From contig NZ_CP082161.1 in assembly GCF_023101665.1 (NCBI RefSeq), positions 3,534,001 through 3,598,000 on the forward strand: 64,000 bases of DNA, in the 5' to 3' direction. Each line of letters opens with the position of its first letter. The first letter of the stretch is position 1. Below are positions 9,201 through 17,221 of this stretch, one piece after another. The notes beneath the pieces are model-generated. The model saw only the letters and a list, made by a program, of their open reading frames with translations, was not told the origin of the DNA and did no database searches. Position numbers and translations under genes: made by a program. This stretch comes from Bradyrhizobium sp. 195 (GTDB lineage Bacteria; Pseudomonadota; Alphaproteobacteria; Rhizobiales; Xanthobacteraceae).

Positions 9201-10218
9201 GTTGACTGAAGCTGGCGTCATACGGGGGAATGGCGTCGGCCATGACGACGAGCATCATTCCCCCGCTTCGGACGCTTCGCGAGGGTCAGCGAAGACGGCG
9301 GAAGCAGATGCCGTGGAGCACGGCAATTCGGGGCACTCAGCCTCGCCAAAACCACCGGAAGCAGCCGACGCTGGTGAGCCAGGCCTCGGTAGCCCTGGCC
9401 GCGGTAACTCACAGCACGCTTCAGAGCCAGGGTCTGCAAAGGCAGCAGCGGAGTTGACTGAAGCTGGCGTCATACGTGGGAATGGCGTCGGCAATGACAA
9501 CGAGCATCATTCCCCCGCTTCGGACGCTTCGCGAGGGTCAGCGAAGACGGCAGAAGCAGATGCCGTGGAACACGGCAATTCGGGGCACTCAGCCTCTGCA
9601 GACGCACCGGACGCAGCTGATCTCGGTGAGCCGAGCATCGCAGCGGCTGGCAGCACGGGCCGTGGTGGCTCACAGCACGTTTCAGAGCCGGGGCCTCCAA
9701 ACGCGGCCACAGAGTTGACTGAAGCTGGCTTCGCACCGGGAAATGGCGCCAAGCATCACGCTCCGGTTTTGGATGTTGCGGGAGCGTCAGCCGAGGAAGA
9801 GTCGACCGTCGTGGAGCAGGGCAACTCCGGGCACGATTCACGCCACTCTGAAGACGCACCGGAAGCAGCCGAGATGGTCGAACCGAGCGTCGCAAATGGC
9901 AGTAACGCCGGAAACTGGCCGCAGGCCGGGCAATCTGCTGCAACCGCCTTGGGACACGTACAGCCGGCTAAAGTTGCCTCCGAAATTGGCGGCGCAGAAC
10001 TCGCGTTTCGCTTCGATAGCTATGCAACTCCTCCCACATTCGTCGCGGTAGTTGAGGTTAATAACCCGCTCGATCCGCACGTTTCCCTCGGTCAGGAAAA
10101 GGATCTTCACGTCATCGGCAAATTGATCCCTAATGCACTGGACGAACACGCGGTCGCCCCCGTTCATAACCTTCCGCATCATGCCATTTTACCCGCGCCT
10201 CATGACGTGCTGATTTGA
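6223..10218 (+). CDS. LuxR-type response regulator fused to adhesin-like repeat tail
   Basis: This is one open frame of 1,331 residues. Residues 1-120 are a receiver domain and about 158-215 a LuxR-type helix-turn-helix (LTHRERQIVRLVSEGMSNKE). The usual phospho-acceptor is Ala63 (VTLVADNLPD), unlike the paralogue at 2594, so phosphorylation there is unlikely. Two short hydrophobic stretches follow (GFGHLALAFLAFAIADEL near 217; a second near 365). Around 550-600 lies a segment, LAWIYNPATNETIVYVNPTD, of a type I associate with large secreted proteins of rhizobia. Residues about 744-1185 are five near-identical repeats of about 84 residues plus a degenerate one. ATG 6223 follows GAGGCAGAG; ATG 6184 is also possible. 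DNA-binding and secreted-type parts in one chain are hard to reconcile, and the function is unknown. Confidence 0.8.
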   Translation: MLDVSVKQRRIRLLIVDRQPIVLQGLKSVLGAEQDFDVVASCSDGTSCLEAIRNLAPDVTLVADNLPDLTVPEILAIAKAENLSTRLVLFTESEADHDLTAAIAAGASSVISKHASSDTMLRLLRLMTKRSVSPEQSDLLPADEGADGGGKVETMLELLTHRERQIVRLVSEGMSNKEIARQLSVSPGTVKVHLYNIFQKLEITNRTVLATLALLQRPSGFGHLALAFLAFAIADELKASEANDVDPDDDSVGRAREHAEYEPWKRAILRYLMVEESGETPPLTQRDLFAKASLVTNPAAAVEALRPAEQSVGSKAWKDYGPVGSSTPNLPTPLLRGASDPQICGDPTAEHQFPRLNSTSTLIHGGYGTFATLTGALIYALNDPHLAVQSHDPVKAPIDSFVVVTAENATTKLAGITDADTNEVNGSPPAFPLHDLRLPAALGTTGNERVAGEGVSSQMSHGAADDNLQGPFGSRDTGHEAGIGGDGHDQQMGGNVGENVVSGSAIDSNSSSSHSGFDFASGSSRINLAAFGALAWLHMTAASKSVPPHTLAWIYNPATNETIVYVNPTDRSLDVGDRALLEIHLQGIVSIAESDFVGQPEGAAVAITLEQLEEALISATASDETVLSTDSAHTAVGTSESTLGIAGVWNILADDGLGFEFGQARTGLGGATRFRTLSSDSAGTTDESADGSGGSPHVSPIVLVHSATVVENLTSKNEPINEGGGSSLSAGGNSQHAPEAESAAELTEAGVIRGNGVGNDNEHHSPASDASRGSAKTAEADAVEHGNSGHSASPKADPGEPGLGSPGRGNSQHASEPGSAKAAAELTEADVIRGNGVGNDNEHHSPASDAPRGSAKTAEADAVEHGNSGHSASPKPPEAADPGEPGLGSPGRGNSQHASEPRSAKAAAELTEVGVIRGNGVGNENEHHSPASDAPRGSAKTAEADAVEHGNSGHSASPKPPEAADPGEPGLGRPGRGNSQHASEPGSAKAAAELTEAGVIRGNGVGHDDEHHSPASDASRGSAKTAEADAVEHGNSGHSASPKPPEAADAGEPGLGSPGRGNSQHASEPGSAKAAAELTEAGVIRGNGVGNDNEHHSPASDASRGSAKTAEADAVEHGNSGHSASADAPDAADLGEPSIAAAGSTGRGGSQHVSEPGPPNAATELTEAGFAPGNGAKHHAPVLDVAGASAEEESTVVEQGNSGHDSRHSEDAPEAAEMVEPSVANGSNAGNWPQAGQSAATALGHVQPAKVASEIGGAELAFRFDSYATPPTFVAVVEVNNPLDPHVSLGQEKDLHVIGKLIPNALDEHAVAPVHNLPHHAILPAPHDVLI
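8457..9713 (+). repeat. Tandem coding repeats, ~252-bp unit
   Basis: The string GTTGACTGAAG recurs at 8457, 8697, 8949, 9201, 9453 and 9714, giving units of 240, 252, 252, 252 and 261 bp. The first unit lacks the 12 bases coding PPEA. Units are nearly identical at DNA level, which implies recent amplification or gene conversion. Each unit encodes Gly/Asn/His/Ser-rich sequence including RGNGVGNDNEHHSPASDA and AVEHGNSGHSAS. Confidence 0.95.
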
Positions 10219-10964
10219 AGTGTTCCATCGTTGGCTAAAGACGAGCAGGAGCGCGACCGCGAGGGCCCGATGTTGAGCAGGCTGCCGCCCGCGTCCATGG
10301 GCTTCCTGACCAGCGATCAGCCTTATTCTGGTTGAACGGCCCGTTCGCTTAGGCGATGGACAGGCGCGCGTGCAGGTGTCGTCCATGATCATGAAGGTCG
10401 CCGGCTTCTTCGCCCACACTCGCCGATGTTCGGCCATTCAGTGTGCCTGTTGAGTTCGTCGACGCGTTCGCGAAGGCGAGCGCGAGCATATGGCGATCGT
10501 TGGGATGGCCGACAAATGGTGAACACGACGGCGCGATGCTGAGCTCGCCTATGGCGGTCTGAAGATCGAGCCGGCAGGCTGGTTGCCCTAGGAATTGCGA
10601 TGACGAATGACAACCCACCCCTTACGATCTGCTTGGGCTGCTGGGCTCATCAATTCGCCGAATGAGCCGTTGTGGAACGAGCGCCGGTCCATGGGGACGT
10701 CTTTCAGTTGGAAGGCCAGGTGACCATTCTAAGCTTCGGTCGAGAACCCAGCTTACATTGCTGATCTCCCTCGTTTGTTTCTGCATCTTCATGGCCTGAA
10801 ATACAGGGCGACGCCATTTGGGTACGGATCGACCACATGTGGGTCGTAGAATGGGATGATATCGCGAACAAAAAAGATGTACGCGCGATTGGGCTCGTCG
10901 ATGCCGCTAGACCGCAGAGGGACGATTCGTATGGTGAGCGAAAGGATAGCTCTACGGCTCCGCA
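10219..10964. other. Intergenic region with decayed sequence
   Basis: About 750 bp without an intact gene. A lipA-like remnant on the minus strand (about 10330-10480) is described separately. The rest (10480-10964) has only short frames with no recognisable similarity. Confidence 0.5.
10330..10480 (-). pseudogene. lipA: Remnant of lipoyl synthase (lipA)
   Basis: Read on the minus strand, one frame gives EWPNIGECG. After a one-base shift, a second frame gives KKPATFMIMDDTCTRACPS. Together these match the highly conserved lipoyl synthase stretch C-PNIGEC-W-x-KK-x-ATFMIMGDTCTRAC, which precedes the radical-SAM cysteines. The reading frame is broken, the C-x-x-C context after TRAC is lost, and no similarity was recognised further on either side. 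It is therefore a short decayed copy; the working lipA must lie elsewhere. Confidence 0.7.
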
Positions 10965-11489
10965 TCAGCTGAGCTTCAACACCAGGTGAATCGTGTGCGG
11001 ATCAAGCTTTGCTGAGGGAGCGAAGCCCAACTTGTCGAACACGCTGCGCATCCTGGCGTTTTCCGGAAGAACCTCCGCCGTCAGCTCGGCCAGGTCGGCG
11101 CTGCGAGCGATTGCAACGAGGGTACGGGCCAGCATCGAACCGATTCCGCGTCCCTGCCAGGCGTCCACCACCATGAAGGCCATCTCGGCACGCCCGGGTT
11201 CGAAGACGATGTAGCGGCCGCCCCCGACGATGGCATTTTGGCCGGCTTCCGTCGCAAGCGCCACCAGCGCGACGTGATTCCTGAAATCGACGTCCATGAA
11301 GAAGGCGCGTTCGCGATCGGAGAAGTGGTGCTTCGTCGCGAAGAACCGGCGCTGCAATGATCGGGCGCCGGTCTGTTCCACTGCGGCGAGCATGCCGGAC
11401 TCATCCTCAGGGCGAAGCGCCCGGATTTCGACCTGACTTCCATCTGGCAAGTGCTCGCGTGCGCTGTAGTTGGCGGCGTCCGACATCAC
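10965..11489 (-). CDS. GNAT family N-acetyltransferase
   Basis: This 174-residue protein has the GNAT fold. The acetyl-CoA-binding motif A appears as VVDAWQGRGIGSMLARTL (about residues 108-125; the Q-x-x-G-x-G/A core is QGRGIG), followed by the usual C-terminal strand ending in MRSVFDKLGF. The N-terminus (VEIRALRPEDESGM) is typical of the type fused to acyl-CoA synthetases or acting as protein acetyltransferases. It is divergent from the AI-2E transporter gene and shares the FNR/FixK-type box at 11564-11577, which implies induction at low oxygen. The substrate is unknown. Confidence 0.88.
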   Translation of the reverse strand: MMSDAANYSAREHLPDGSQVEIRALRPEDESGMLAAVEQTGARSLQRRFFATKHHFSDRERAFFMDVDFRNHVALVALATEAGQNAIVGGGRYIVFEPGRAEMAFMVVDAWQGRGIGSMLARTLVAIARSADLAELTAEVLPENARMRSVFDKLGFAPSAKLDPHTIHLVLKLS

Positions 11490-11563
11490 GGCTCCCGGTA
11501 AGGCAAACAGGCTCCGATAGGGCCCGGCGTCGGCTGATCAGGTCCCCGCGGCCCGTGGAGTGT

Positions 11564-11577
11564 TTGATCCAGATCAA
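11564..11577. promoter_or_regulatory. FNR/FixK-type box, perfect palindrome
   Basis: TTGATCCAGATCAA matches the TTGAT-N4-ATCAA consensus exactly. Its centre is about 82 bp from the GNAT start at 11489 and about 100 bp from the transporter start at 11671. A class II start site about 41 bp from the centre would leave leaders of about 40-60 bases on either side. Confidence 0.85.
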
Positions 11578-11670
11578 GATTGCATCGCCAAGCTGCGAGC
11601 TACGCTTGCTGATGGTCTGGACCTGGACGCCGCCTTGAAGACACTTCGCCAGCTTCTCACCGGAGAGGAC

Positions 11671-12780
11671 GTGATCCAGCTCGTGATCCGGCTCGGATTG
11701 CTCGCTCTGCTGATCGTTTGGACGTTCTATCTGGTCCGTCCCTTCGTCACGATCCTGGTCTGGGCTCTCGTGCTCGCGGTCGCGTTCAATCCCGTCTTTG
11801 TTTTGCTCGCAAAGATCCTGGGCGGCCGGGCGAAGCTCGCCGCGGTCATTCTCACGGCCATCAATCTCGCGATCGTCATCGGGCCGGCGGCCTGGCTCGG
11901 TCTCGGCGCGGTCGACGGGATCAGAGATTTCGCCGGCGAGCTGGCGGCGGGCGATCTGGCCATTCCGTCGCCGCCCGCGACGATCAAGACTTGGCCGCTG
12001 ATTGGAACGCAGCTCTACGATTTCTGGGATCAGGCCTCGACCAATCTCCGTTCGGTTCTGCAGCGGATTGTGCCGTATCTGAAGCCCTTTGCGGGCACGC
12101 TGCTTGGCGTTGCGGGCGATGCCGGCGTGGGCACGATCAAGTTCCTGCTATCGGTCGCGGTCGCCGGCGTCCTCTTTCCCTATGGACCGCAGCTCGTGAC
12201 GGCGGGCAGGGAGTTCCTGTCACGGATCGTGCCCGAACAAAGCGAGCACTTCCTGGACCTGGCGGGCGCAACTATTCGCGCGGTATCCCAGGGCGTGATC
12301 GGGATCGCAGTCGTCCAGGCGCTGCTGGCCGGCATCGGATTCAAGCTGGCCGGCATCCCGATTGCCGGGCTGCTTGCCTTCCTCGTGCTGCTGCTCTCCG
12401 TCGTGCAGATCGGCGCAGCCATCATCATGCTGCCGGTGATCATCTGGATCTGGACCGACAAAGACCTCACCACGGCGTTGCTGCTGACGCTTTTTCTCGG
12501 AATCGTCAGCATTCTCGACAACATATTGAAACCTCTCGTGATGGGGCGCGGCCTGACGACGCCGACGCTCGTGATCCTCATCGGCGTGATCGGGGGCACG
12601 CTGGGGCACGGAATCGTCGGTCTCTTCATCGGGCCGATCATCCTGTCGGTGGCCTGGGAGCTCATGATGGCCTGGATCAGGACCGACCGCGCCGTTCCGC
12701 AGCCGCAAGCATCGTCGACCGTTGACCTAAATCAACATCGGCCAACTCTGAGTGCCTTGGATGAAACCGCGCGACGATGA
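11671..12780 (+). CDS. AI-2E family transporter (PerM-like)
   Basis: This is a polytopic inner-membrane protein of about 369 residues with the AI-2E/PerM layout: two early membrane helices, a central soluble segment, then a C-terminal block of helices ending in GLFIGPIILSVAWELMMAW. Family members export small molecules or ions; the substrate here is unknown. The open frame begins at GTG 11560, but a perfect FNR/FixK box lies at 11564-11577, inside that extension. GTG 11671, preceded by GGAGAGG, is therefore the more likely start. The downstream DUF3141 gene has its own box near the 3' end of this gene. Confidence 0.88.
   Translation: MIQLVIRLGLLALLIVWTFYLVRPFVTILVWALVLAVAFNPVFVLLAKILGGRAKLAAVILTAINLAIVIGPAAWLGLGAVDGIRDFAGELAAGDLAIPSPPATIKTWPLIGTQLYDFWDQASTNLRSVLQRIVPYLKPFAGTLLGVAGDAGVGTIKFLLSVAVAGVLFPYGPQLVTAGREFLSRIVPEQSEHFLDLAGATIRAVSQGVIGIAVVQALLAGIGFKLAGIPIAGLLAFLVLLLSVVQIGAAIIMLPVIIWIWTDKDLTTALLLTLFLGIVSILDNILKPLVMGRGLTTPTLVILIGVIGGTLGHGIVGLFIGPIILSVAWELMMAWIRTDRAVPQPQASSTVDLNQHRPTLSALDETARR
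12722..12735. promoter_or_regulatory. FNR/FixK-type box
   Basis: TTGACCTAAATCAA differs from the consensus by one base. It lies inside the end of the AI-2E gene, centred about 62 bp before the ATG at 12790, which fits a class II promoter for the DUF3141-pta-ackA-fabI operon. Confidence 0.75.
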
Positions 12781-12789
12781 GGTCGGAAC

Positions 12790-15009
12790 ATGTCGATGGA
12801 AAAACCTACAGTGCCAAGCGGCCCGCTGTCGGGGCTTGTCGCCTCGGCCGTCGAATACATGGTCGATGCCGGCCAGCGGAGCGTCCTGTTCCTCGACATC
12901 ATGCGCCGGCGCGGCGACCAGTACCGGGAGCATGTCGCGCAGACCGCGCCGCATGTCCTGCAATATGCCGCCGAATTGATCATCGACGGCCGCAAGCTGG
13001 ACGAGCCCGTCAACTACGCGCTGGTTCGTATCATTCCGCCGAAAGGCGTCGAAATTGATCCCGAGCGGCGGCCGTTCGTCGTTGTCGATCCGCGCGCCGG
13101 CCACGGGCCGGGCATCGGCGGTTTCAAGGCCGACAGCGAGATCGGCGTTGCGATGAAGGCCGGGCATCCGTGCTATTTCGTCGGCTTCCTGCCGGAACCG
13201 ATGCCGGGACAAACCATCGAGCGCATCGCACGGGCCGAAGCGTTGTTCGTCGAGAAGGTCATCAGCCTCCATCCCAAGGCTGACGGCAAGCCATGCGTGA
13301 TCGGAAACTGCCAGGCCGGCTGGGCGGTCATGATTCTGGCGTCGCTACGGCCGGAATTGTTCGGACCGCTCATTATTGCCGGGGCGCCGCTCGCCTATTG
13401 GGCCGGCGTGCACGGCAAGTATCCGATGCGCTATTCCGGCGGTCTGCTAGGCGGGAGCTGGCTGACGGCGATGACTTCCGATCTTGGCGCCGGGAAGTTC
13501 GACGGCGCCTGGCTGGTACAGAATTTCGAGAACCAGAATCCGTCGAATACGCTCTGGACCAAGCAGTACAACGTCTATTCCAAGGTCGACACCGAGGCTG
13601 ACCGCTATCTCGAATTCGAACGCTGGTGGGGTGGGCACGTCAACCTCAACGCCGAGGAAATACAGTTCATCGTCGATGAGCTTTTCATCGGTAACAATCT
13701 CGCCGCGGGCAAGATCGAGATGTCCGACGGCCAGAAGGTCGACTTGCGCAATATCCGATCGCCCATTCTCGTGTTCTGCTCCGAAGGCGACAATGTCACC
13801 CCGCCACAGCAGGCGCTGAACTGGATCCTCGATTGCTATGCCGATGTCGACGAGATCCGGGCCTATGGGCAGACCATCGTCTACACCGTTCACCAGAGCA
13901 TCGGCCATCTCGGCATCTTCGTCTCTGGCGGGGTTGCAAAGAAGGAGCACGCCGAGTTCTCCAGCAATATCGACCTGATCGACGTGCTGCCGCCGGGACT
14001 CTACGAAGCGACGTTCGAGGCCAAGGGCGAGGAAACCACGAACTCCGATCTCGTCGTCGGCCAGTGGGTGATGCGCTGCGAGGCGCGGACGCTCGACGAT
14101 ATCCGCGCCATGGGTGGCAACTCCCCCGAGGACGAGCGGCGCTTCGCCGCCGCCAAGCGCGTCTCGGAGCTCAACCTTGCCGCCTACCAGAAGTTCGTGC
14201 GGCCCTGGATCAAGAACATGGTGACGCCGCAGATGGCGGACATGATGCGCAACTTGCATCCACTTCGGCTGCAGTATGAGGCCGCCAGTAGCAAAAATCC
14301 ATGGATGACGGCGGTGAAGTCGGCCGCCGAGGAGATCGAGGACAACCGCAAGCCGGCTTCCGCGGATAATCCTTTCGTCGCCTTCCAAGAGCAGATGTCC
14401 AAGCAGATTGTGCACGCGCTGGATAGCTGGCGCGATGCACAGGAAGCGCTGAGCGAAACGATCTTCCTCAACCTCTATGGCTCTCCAGCCTTGCAGGCGG
14501 CCGTCGGAATCGATCCGAAGTCCGAACCATCCCGGCGGCGCGAGATGACGCCCGAGCATCGCGCGATGCTGGAGACGCGGATTGCGCAGCTGAAATCGAT
14601 GATCGGCGAAGGCGGTCTGCGCGAGGCAGCCATCCGCAGCCTGCTCTATATCGGCTCAGCGCGGGGAATGGTCGATGAGCGCAGCATCGAGGCCTTGCGC
14701 CAGATCCGCCGGGACTACAGTGGACCGCGGATGACGTTGCCTGAGTTCAAAATGCTGGTTCGAGAGCAGTTCTTCATGCTGCTGATCGACCGGGAAGGCG
14801 CCGTTGAAGCCATCCGGAAGCTGTTGCCCGAGGATATGGCCCAGCGGCGTGCCGCCTTCACGGCGATCAGCGAGGTGCTATCCGCGAGCGGCGACATCAC
14901 GGGCGAGCGCGCAAGAAGGTTGCAGCGTGTCGCCGCCTTGTTTGGCGTCGATGCCGGGGAGGGCGTGTCGAACGTCGCCCCTTTCGATCCAAAAGCGAAG
15001 GCGTCGTAA
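12790..15009 (+). CDS. DUF3141 protein, PhaC-like alpha/beta hydrolase
   Basis: This 739-residue protein matches the DUF3141 family, related to polyhydroxyalkanoate synthases. Residues about 85-390 form an alpha/beta-hydrolase core. The nucleophile elbow appears to be IGNCQAGW, with Cys in place of Ser as in PHA synthases; VFCSEGDNVTPP and SIGHLGIFVSGG carry the likely acid and His. The C-terminal 350 residues are helical. The gene heads an operon with pta, ackA and fabI, a grouping I recognise from other proteobacteria, and a FixK-type box lies ahead of it. A role in handling hydroxyacyl-CoA or polymer is inferred. Confidence 0.85.
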   Translation: MSMEKPTVPSGPLSGLVASAVEYMVDAGQRSVLFLDIMRRRGDQYREHVAQTAPHVLQYAAELIIDGRKLDEPVNYALVRIIPPKGVEIDPERRPFVVVDPRAGHGPGIGGFKADSEIGVAMKAGHPCYFVGFLPEPMPGQTIERIARAEALFVEKVISLHPKADGKPCVIGNCQAGWAVMILASLRPELFGPLIIAGAPLAYWAGVHGKYPMRYSGGLLGGSWLTAMTSDLGAGKFDGAWLVQNFENQNPSNTLWTKQYNVYSKVDTEADRYLEFERWWGGHVNLNAEEIQFIVDELFIGNNLAAGKIEMSDGQKVDLRNIRSPILVFCSEGDNVTPPQQALNWILDCYADVDEIRAYGQTIVYTVHQSIGHLGIFVSGGVAKKEHAEFSSNIDLIDVLPPGLYEATFEAKGEETTNSDLVVGQWVMRCEARTLDDIRAMGGNSPEDERRFAAAKRVSELNLAAYQKFVRPWIKNMVTPQMADMMRNLHPLRLQYEAASSKNPWMTAVKSAAEEIEDNRKPASADNPFVAFQEQMSKQIVHALDSWRDAQEALSETIFLNLYGSPALQAAVGIDPKSEPSRRREMTPEHRAMLETRIAQLKSMIGEGGLREAAIRSLLYIGSARGMVDERSIEALRQIRRDYSGPRMTLPEFKMLVREQFFMLLIDREGAVEAIRKLLPEDMAQRRAAFTAISEVLSASGDITGERARRLQRVAALFGVDAGEGVSNVAPFDPKAKAS

Positions 15010-15038
15010 GGCTGTCTGAAAGGACCGGGAGCCAGATC

Positions 15039-16001
15039 ATGTCAGCCGAAACAAGGCAAACACAGTCTCCCAGCAAGTACGATCGACTAATCGTCGCAGC
15101 AAAGGCCGTTCCGCCGCTTCCGACAATCGTGGTGCATCCCTGCGACGAAACCTCGCTGCGCGGCGCTGTCGACAGCGCGCAAGCAGGCATCATTCGCCCG
15201 ATGCTGGTTGGGCCTGAAAACAGGATCAGGGATATCGCGGGAAAGCACGGCCTCGACATCGCCGGCTTCGAGATGGTCAACGCTGCTCACAGCGATGAAG
15301 CGGCTGCCAAAAGCGTCGAGCTTATTCACGCGGCTAAGGGCGAAATGCTGATGAAGGGCAGCCTGCATACCGACGAGCTGATGCGGGCCGTGACCGCGAA
15401 AGTGGGCGGCCTGCGCACCGATCGTCGCATCAGCCATGTATTCGTGATGGACGTGCCGGCCTATGCCGAAACCCTGTTTGTGACGGATGCGGCCATCAAC
15501 ATTTTTCCGGATCTCGATGCCAAGCGAGACATCATCCAGAACGCGATCGATCTCTACGTTCAGGCCGGCTTCGGCGCATCGCCGCGGGTGGCGATCCTTT
15601 CGGCGGTCGAGACCGTGACCTCCAAAATTCCATCGACGCTTGAAGCCGCGGCGCTCTGTAAGATGGCTGATCGCGGCCAGATCACCGGCGGCGTGCTCGA
15701 CGGACCGCTGGCCTTCGACAATGCGATCGATATCGAGGCCGCGCGCATCAAGGGGATCAAATCGGAAGTGGCCGGCCGGGCGCAGATCCTTGTCGTGCCG
15801 GACCTCGAGGCCGGGAACATGCTGGCGAAGAATCTGGCCTATTTCGCCAAGGCCGATGGTGCGGGCCTCGTGCTTGGTGCCCGCGTTCCGGTCGTCCTGA
15901 CCTCGCGCGCGGACTCGCCGCGTGCGCGCATGGCATCGTGCGCGGTGGCCTCGCTTTATGCCAATGCCAGGCGCCAACGTTCGCCAACAGTCGCCGCGTG
16001 A
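15039..16001 (+). CDS. pta: Phosphate acetyl/butyryl transferase
   Basis: This 320-residue enzyme is of the short phosphate acetyl/butyryltransferase type, which swaps CoA and phosphate on acyl groups to give acyl-phosphate. Conserved blocks include RPMLVGPENRIRDIA, LMKGSLHTDELMRAV and the C-terminal LVVPDLEAGNMLAKNL. It starts 29 bases after DUF3141 and overlaps the region just before ackA, so acyl-phosphate made here can be used for ATP synthesis by AckA. Acetyl-CoA is the likely substrate because of ackA, but butyryl-CoA or other short acyl-CoAs are possible. The gene symbol is by role. Confidence 0.88.
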   Translation: MSAETRQTQSPSKYDRLIVAAKAVPPLPTIVVHPCDETSLRGAVDSAQAGIIRPMLVGPENRIRDIAGKHGLDIAGFEMVNAAHSDEAAAKSVELIHAAKGEMLMKGSLHTDELMRAVTAKVGGLRTDRRISHVFVMDVPAYAETLFVTDAAINIFPDLDAKRDIIQNAIDLYVQAGFGASPRVAILSAVETVTSKIPSTLEAAALCKMADRGQITGGVLDGPLAFDNAIDIEAARIKGIKSEVAGRAQILVVPDLEAGNMLAKNLAYFAKADGAGLVLGARVPVVLTSRADSPRARMASCAVASLYANARRQRSPTVAA

Positions 16002-16006
16002 CCGCC

Positions 16007-17221
16007 ATGGATACGATCCTCGTCGTCAATGCAGGCTCCTCCAGCGTCAAGTTCCAAGTCTATTCTGTTGAAGGAGAGGGCAAGCTCCGGCGTCAGATCA
16101 AGGGCCAGATCGACGGCATCGGCAGTCGTCCACGGTTGCGGGCGAGTGGCGCGAATGGCAACCCGATCGCCGATCGCGCTTACCCGATCGAGGCGGTTCC
16201 TGACGTTCCCGCCGCAATGGGGACCGCCGGCGAATGGTTGCGGGACGAGCTTCGCATTCATCCGATCGCTGTCGGGCATCGCGTCGTGCATGGCGGTCCG
16301 GAATACGATCGTCCCGTGCTGATCGACCATGGCGTGGTAGCCCGTCTCGAGCGCTTCGTGATGCTGGCGCCACTGCATCAGCCGCACAATTTGGCGCCGA
16401 TCCGTTCGATTCTTGCCGGCTTCCCGACGCTTCCGCAGGTGGCCTGCTTCGACACCGCGTTTCATCGTACGCACGGCCCGCTCGCCGACCATTACGCAAT
16501 CCCGCATCAGCTCCATGCCGAAGGCGTGCGGCGCTACGGTTTCCATGGCTTGTCCTACGAATACATCGCCAATGCCTTGCCGCAAATCGCGCCGGATATC
16601 GCCAAGGGCCGTGTGATCGTTGCGCATCTCGGCAGTGGCGCTTCGATGTGTGCGATGAGCCAGGGGCAGAGCGTCGAGAGCACCATGGGCTTTACCGCGC
16701 TTGATGGCCTTCCGATGGGAACGCGGCCCGGTCAGCTCGACCCCGGTGTCGTGCTATATCTGATCTCCGAGAAGGGTATGTCTGCCTCGAATGTGCAGGA
16801 CTTTCTTTATCGCGACTGCGGATTGAAGGGGCTCTCGGGCGTCAGCAACGACATGCGCGAGCTGGAAGCCAGCTCGGACGCCAATGCGAAGCTGGCGATC
16901 GAGTATTTCGCCTACCGGATCGGTCTCAATGCCGGGATGCTCGCCGCCGCCCTGCAAGGCCTCGACGCCTTCGTCTTCACGGCCGGCATCGGCGAGAACT
17001 CCGCAACCATTCGCGCGCGCGTGGTGGAGCAGCTCGGATGGCTCGGCGCTACGCTTGATCCGGCTGAGAACGCACGCCATTCGACGCGGATATCGCGCTC
17101 CGACAGCCGCATTCCCGTCTACGTCGTGTCGACCGACGAAGAATTGATGATTGCAAAACACACGCTGTCGCTGCTGATGACCAAGCCGTCGACCAACCCG
17201 AGACAAGAGAGGGTGTCATGA
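16007..17221 (+). CDS. ackA: Acetate kinase
   Basis: This 404-residue enzyme converts acyl-phosphate and ADP to acetate and ATP. It shows the ASKHA phosphotransferase signatures: VVNAGSSSVKFQVY at the N-terminus, the RYGFHGLSYEYI block, LGSGASMCAM for the phosphate loop, and FTAGIGENSATIR near the C-terminus. The frame is open back to 15938, but ATG 16007, where the family normally begins, is chosen. It follows pta by 5 bases and its stop overlaps the fabI start (ATGA), showing translational coupling. Together with pta it offers substrate-level ATP formation under low oxygen. Confidence 0.95.
   Translation: MDTILVVNAGSSSVKFQVYSVEGEGKLRRQIKGQIDGIGSRPRLRASGANGNPIADRAYPIEAVPDVPAAMGTAGEWLRDELRIHPIAVGHRVVHGGPEYDRPVLIDHGVVARLERFVMLAPLHQPHNLAPIRSILAGFPTLPQVACFDTAFHRTHGPLADHYAIPHQLHAEGVRRYGFHGLSYEYIANALPQIAPDIAKGRVIVAHLGSGASMCAMSQGQSVESTMGFTALDGLPMGTRPGQLDPGVVLYLISEKGMSASNVQDFLYRDCGLKGLSGVSNDMRELEASSDANAKLAIEYFAYRIGLNAGMLAAALQGLDAFVFTAGIGENSATIRARVVEQLGWLGATLDPAENARHSTRISRSDSRIPVYVVSTDEELMIAKHTLSLLMTKPSTNPRQERVS

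Noticed and set aside
8457..9713. CRISPR array
   Set aside because: The repeats are 252 bp, contiguous, without spacers, and in frame within one protein.
10480..10964. Insertion-sequence remnant
   Set aside because: The broken frames and low coding quality suggested it, but no transposase motif or terminal inverted repeats could be found.
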